64,000 nt of DNA, from assembly GCA_965237595.1 (NCBI GenBank), contig CBDEFY010000006.1, forward strand, positions 248,001-312,000, written 5' to 3'. Positions 60,924 to 64,000 of the stretch are shown piece after piece. The stretch is from UBA9611 sp965237595. GTDB lineage: Bacteria; Chloroflexota; Dehalococcoidia; Lucifugimonadales; UBA3495. The notes under the pieces were generated by a model. That model made no database searches and was not told the origin of the DNA. It was given only the letters and a program-made list of their open reading frames with translations. The position numbers and the translations under genes are program-made. Position 1 is the stretch's first letter. Each line of letters starts with the position of its first letter.

Positions 60924-61798
60924 CCACCTCAGCCGACCAGTTCTGGCAGGAGACCGAAGCCGCCCTGGCCGAGTTTCCGGTGGACGTGCGCCTGCATCGG
61001 GACGACTTCTACTCCCAGCCCGAGTGGGATGTTTATCAGATGCATTACACCTCGGCCGACGGCTTCAGGCTGTTCGCTTGGTTGTCAGTCCCCGAGGGCC
61101 GCGGCCCTTTTCCGGCGATAGTCCGGATGCCGGACTACGGCAGCGTCCATGACATCGTCTACACCTCCCTCCGGGAGCAGGCGGTGGTGATGAACCCCAC
61201 CTTCCGGGGCCAGCGCCACAGCGACCAGGTCTTTCAAGCCAGGTTTCCAGGGATGCTGACCGAGGGAATCGAAGAACCCGAGTCCTATGTGATGCGCCGG
61301 GTCTTCGCCGATGCGCTCCGGGGAATCGACGCCCTGTCGGTGCAGGGCCAGGCCCAACTCAGGGAGATTGCCGTCGTAGGCAGCGGGCTTGGAGGGGCCT
61401 TGGCGCTGGCCGGGGCTGCCCGCCGCCGGTCGGTCCATGCGGTTGCGGCCAACACCCCCATGGCCCTGGGCAACCCGGTTTCGCTGGAACCAGGGCTGGG
61501 GTACCCACTGGCGGAGCTGTCCGACTACATCCGCCTTTATACCACTCGGCAGAACGTGGTGGGGCGGAACACGGCGGACCTGGACCTGATCAAGATTGCC
61601 GACAAGATAACCGCGCCGGTGCTGTTGAGCGTGGGCATCAACGACACCAGTTCCTGTCCCCTGGCCTTCGGAGAGGAACTGGGGGCCAAGATTCCCGAAT
61701 GCGACCTCCGGGTCTACCACGGGGCGTCGGAAGGCGGCGGCCACGAGCACGTCCAGGTTCAGCTTTCCTGGCTGGCGGACAAGCTGGGCATCGGCTGA
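60920..61798 (+). CDS. AXE1-like protein lacking the catalytic serine
   Basis: A 292-residue paralogue of the preceding gene (AWLSVPEGRGPFPAIVRMPDYGS, RVFADALRGIDALS, LLSVGINDTSSCP, ASEGGGHEHVQVQLSWL). The elbow reads VGSGLGGALAL instead of GSSQGG: the nucleophile Ser is Gly, while the Asp region and final His remain. It starts with GTG at 60920 inside the stop of the first gene (GTGA), so the two are made together. A subunit or regulator of the active partner is a reasonable guess. Confidence 0.82.
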   Translation: MTTSADQFWQETEAALAEFPVDVRLHRDDFYSQPEWDVYQMHYTSADGFRLFAWLSVPEGRGPFPAIVRMPDYGSVHDIVYTSLREQAVVMNPTFRGQRHSDQVFQARFPGMLTEGIEEPESYVMRRVFADALRGIDALSVQGQAQLREIAVVGSGLGGALALAGAARRRSVHAVAANTPMALGNPVSLEPGLGYPLAELSDYIRLYTTRQNVVGRNTADLDLIKIADKITAPVLLSVGINDTSSCPLAFGEELGAKIPECDLRVYHGASEGGGHEHVQVQLSWLADKLGIG

Positions 61799-61955
61799 CG
61801 GGTCAGAAGCGGTTCGAATCGGACGTCTGCGGCTGAGGGCCAGGGACCACCGGCTGATATAATTGAACAGGCCCAGGGCGGGGGACTCCGCCCTTGTCTG
61901 GACCCGAATTCCCCAAGAATAGTCCCAAGAACGGGCACGGAGAAAATACCCGACC

Positions 61956-63054
61956 ATGGAGCAACTGAGACAACACCTATCGACCCTCAACCAAAAGATT
62001 GCATCGGTGGTGGAGCGTCTTTGACCTGGCCGGTAAAGAAGACGCCATCACCGTCATGGAGCGCGAGTCGGCCGAACCGGGCTACTGGGACGACCACCAA
62101 GCCGCGCAACGGAAGATGCAGCAACTGGGTCGGTTGAAAGACACCGTGGCCCTGTGGCGGGATCTGGAGTCCCGCTCCCAAAATCTCATAGAGCTCACCG
62201 ATCTGGCCCTGGCCGAAGACGATTCGTCCCTCCAAGAACAGTTGGCAGCGGAGTCAGAAGAGTTGTCCCATGCCATGGCCAGGGAAGAAATCAACCTCAC
62301 CCTCTCCGGCCCCTACGATGACCGGCCCGCCATCGTGTCCATCCACGCCGGCGCCGGTGGCACTGACGCCCAGGACTGGGCCGAGATGCTGATGCAGATG
62401 TATTGCCGTTGGGCGGAGACTGGGAAGCGCCCCTTGGAGGTTATGGACCTCTCCTACGGGGAGGAAGCGGGACTGCGCGGCGCAACCTTGGAGATCGGCG
62501 GGGCTCACGCCTTCGGCTATCTGACGGCCGAGCAGGGTGTCCATCGGCTGGTACGGTTGTCCCCCTATGACCCCAACAATCTACGGCAGACTTCCTTTGC
62601 CCAGGTGGAGATTTTGCCCACGGCCGAAGACGACCCGGATGTGGTTGTCCGCTGGGAAGACATCAAGATGGACACATTCCGCTCCAGCGGCCCCGGCGGG
62701 CAGAACGTGCAGAAGGTGGCCTCGGCGGTGCGGCTGACCCACATACCCACTGGCATCGTGGTCTCCTGCCAGAACGAGCGTTCCCAGCACCAGAACCGAG
62801 AGTTTGCCATTCGCATCCTAAAGGCCAGGCTGCTGGCCCGGCAGGCCGAGGAACGGGCCAAAGAGGTGGCCAATCTCCGGGGCGAACGGGTGGCTGCCGA
62901 ATGGGGGAACCAGATCCGCAGTTACGTGCTCCACCCGTATAAGTCGGTGAAAGACCACCGCACAAATCTGCAGAGCAGCAACCCGGACGCCGTATTGAAC
63001 GGCGAGATTGATGGATTCATAGAGGCTTATCTGATGTCCAGAGTTGGACAGTAG
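61956..63054 (+). CDS. prfB: Peptide chain release factor 2 with programmed +1 frameshift
   Basis: The first 22 codons (MEQLRQHLSTLNQKIASVVERL, 61956-62021) end at CTT-TGA-C. A +1 shift at 62022-62025 joins them to the frame starting DLAGKEDAITVMERE, which runs to 63054. This is the classic RF2 autoregulatory site: low RF2 causes frameshifting at the UGA. GGTGGAG upstream can act as the internal Shine-Dalgarno stimulator. The GGQ motif (SSGPGGQNVQKVASAVRLTH) is present. The anticodon-like SPF appears as SPY (RLVRLSPYDPNN). Confidence 0.93.
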
Positions 63055-63104
63055 GCCCAAGCCGCTCCGTCATTCCAAACTGCCTGCCCAGCATAAAAGT
63101 TATC

Positions 63105-63160
63105 TAAGCGGCTAAACTGGATTCCGGCTTGCGCCGGGAAGACGTTGGAGGCGCTATGAA
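63105..63160. repeat. Short intergenic palindromic repeat
   Basis: CTGGATTCCGGCTTGCGCCGG and following bases: the core CCGGC...GCCGG is a hairpin common in dispersed intergenic repeats. It lies just downstream of prfB and may act as a terminator. Confidence 0.45.
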
Positions 63161-63214
63161 CTGGGCAGGCCATTAGCCGGTACGGCTGACAGAGAAAGGC
63201 AAAAATAACAAAAG

Positions 63215-63330
63215 TCATCCCGCAATTTGTGGATGGATGCCAGAGATGAAAGATAGAAACAAAAACTCTGAAAGCACGTGGGCGGCGGTCTGCCCATGGG
63301 CAGCGCCGCCTTCGTCTTGGGGTGAGTGAG
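63215..63330 (+). repeat. Dispersed ~120-base repeat, copy B
   Basis: The plus-strand counterpart of the element at 22664-22790, containing GTCATCCCGCAATTTG, GGATGGATGCCAGAGA, CTGAAAGCACGTGGGCGGCG, and a GTCTGCCCATGGGCAG core followed by CGCCGCC that folds into a hairpin. It ends with GGGTGAGTG directly against the IS3 element. Confidence 0.8.
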
Positions 63331-64000
63331 GTGGACCCAATTAGTTGGACAGGTTTGGTGCAAAACTAAGTGGGAGTTCCGCCGTCTTTCCAAGGTCTGA
63401 GAACGCTCCGTTCGGTGCCCGTTTCCCATTGATTGACCGTTCATCTGATGGCGCCAAGTCTCCTTTGAACACCTCAGCCGGTGTCCGGTAGCCCAAGGCC
63501 TGGTGGGGTCTTTGGTTGTTGTAGAAGCTGAAGTATGCGTCAAGCCCGGCCTTGGCTTCTCGCCCGTTGGAGTAGGCCTTCAGGTAGACCTCCTCGTACT
63601 TAACCGTGCGCCACAGCCGCTCCAACAAGATGTTGTCGGTGTAGCGTCCCTTCCCGTCCATGCTGATTCTCACTCCGTGCTGCTCTAGGAGACCGGTAAA
63701 GGCTTCGCCGGTGAACTGGCTGCCCTGGTCGGTGTTGAAGACCTCTGGCTTCCCCTTGCCAAGCGCTTCCTCCAATGTCTCGACACAGAAATCAGCATCC
63801 AAGGTGTTGGAAAGACGCCAGGCCACCACGTACCGCGTGTACCAATCCATGATGGCCACCAGGTATAAGAAACCCTTGGCCATGGGGATGTAGGTGATGT
63901 CGGCGGCCCACACCTGATTTGGTCTGGTGATCTCCATGCCGCTCAGGAGGTAGGGATACACCTTGTGCCCTGGCCCCGGCTTGCTGGTCCGGGGCCACCG
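63331..64000 (-). mobile_element. IS3-family insertion sequence, incomplete at the window edge
   Basis: The element begins at about 63331 (AGGTGGACCCAATTAGTTGG looks like its terminal repeat) and runs past the end of the window. The visible gene is the second (orfB) transposase. Its left end abuts the dispersed repeat, which may be its target. Confidence 0.75.
63341..64000 (-). CDS. IS3-family transposase OrfB (partial)
   Basis: The frame stays open to the window end (start outside). It has the rve integrase core: RPNQVWAADITYIPMAKGFLYLVAIMDWYTRYVVAW (first Asp), VFNTDQGSQFTGEAF (second Asp) and DNILLERLWRTVKYEEVYLKAY (Glu), then FSFYNNQRPHQALGYRTPAEVF. This is the IS3/IS150-like DDE domain. 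The C-terminal ~35 residues after VFKGD are less typical. The stop is at 63341. Confidence 0.92.
   Translation of the reverse strand, partial: RWPRTSKPGPGHKVYPYLLSGMEITRPNQVWAADITYIPMAKGFLYLVAIMDWYTRYVVAWRLSNTLDADFCVETLEEALGKGKPEVFNTDQGSQFTGEAFTGLLEQHGVRISMDGKGRYTDNILLERLWRTVKYEEVYLKAYSNGREAKAGLDAYFSFYNNQRPHQALGYRTPAEVFKGDLAPSDERSINGKRAPNGAFSDLGKTAELPLSFAPNLSN

Noticed and set aside
61809..61824. GGTTCGAATCGG between two genes
   Set aside because: No D-arm or anticodon arm can be built around it.
1..64000. CRISPR arrays, rRNA genes, tmRNA, phage structural genes, replication origin
   Set aside because: No regularly spaced repeats, no ribosomal RNA sequence, and no phage or dnaA-box cluster was seen on reading.

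Overview
The window is a 64 kb piece of a GC-rich bacterial chromosome, densely coded on both strands, with many TTG/GTG starts and many intergenic palindromes. The gene mix is LutABC, paired M20 amidohydrolases, a class 1B SAM decarboxylase beside agmatinase, a Gld-type ABC exporter with a DUF4340 partner, a CbbQ/CbbO-like MoxR-VWA pair, endonuclease Q, a ThrRS without the TGS domain, and lipoproteins. I infer an uncultured Chloroflexota lineage (Dehalococcoidia / SAR202-like). No rRNA or tRNA gene is present to confirm this.

Layout. 0-1.6 kb: MarR regulator and a PAS histidine kinase broken by an in-frame TAG. 1.8-5.6 kb: lutABC followed by an MNT/HEPN pair with a degenerate MNT active site. 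5.6-9.7 kb: glycerate kinase and two tandem M20 amidohydrolases. 9.7-13.7 kb: a CTP-dependent-kinase-like membrane protein, a palindrome-rich gap, a lipoprotein, a cysteine desulfurase and an M50 protease. 13.75-14.98 kb: a complete IS630-family element with a -1 frameshift. 15-22.5 kb: speB/speD, the Gld-type ABC operon, cinA. 22.8-29.2 kb: coaE, CbbQ-like ATPase, Nudix CoA pyrophosphatase and a 1122-residue VWA protein in one overlapping minus-strand operon, plus a GNAT. 29.3-37.1 kb: secreted lipoprotein, endonuclease Q, groESL, a serine-less alpha/beta hydrolase, selA. 37.3-40.5 kb: an ECF sigma gene broken by an in-frame TAA, its anti-sigma factor and a SIMPL lipoprotein. 40.6-44.2 kb: dcd-ribD-ribE-ribBA. 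44.3-45.3 kb: a frameshifted IS110. 45.5-48.8 kb: aminomutase-like protein, double-cupredoxin lipoprotein, malate dehydrogenase. 48.9-52.4 kb: a probable acquired island with a zinc-ribbon protein, a frameshifted PD-(D/E)XK nuclease remnant, an IS1595-like transposase remnant and monomeric isocitrate dehydrogenase. 52.4-63 kb: hydrolase, SDR, DUF255 protein, toxin-antitoxin pair, thrS, plsY, two related esterase-like proteins (one lacking the catalytic serine), and prfB with its programmed +1 frameshift. The right edge holds part of an IS3-family element.

Working together: lactate oxidation (LutABC), malate and isocitrate dehydrogenases and glycerate kinase indicate organic-acid catabolism. 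SpeD and SpeB serve polyamine synthesis. RibD, RibE and RibBA cover most of riboflavin synthesis, but ribH is not here. The most unusual features are the CoA-metabolism/MoxR-VWA operon, the number of enzymes that keep a fold but lose catalytic residues (MNT, CinA amidase domain, two hydrolases, a cupredoxin), the two regulatory genes with single in-frame stops, and the families of dispersed palindromes.
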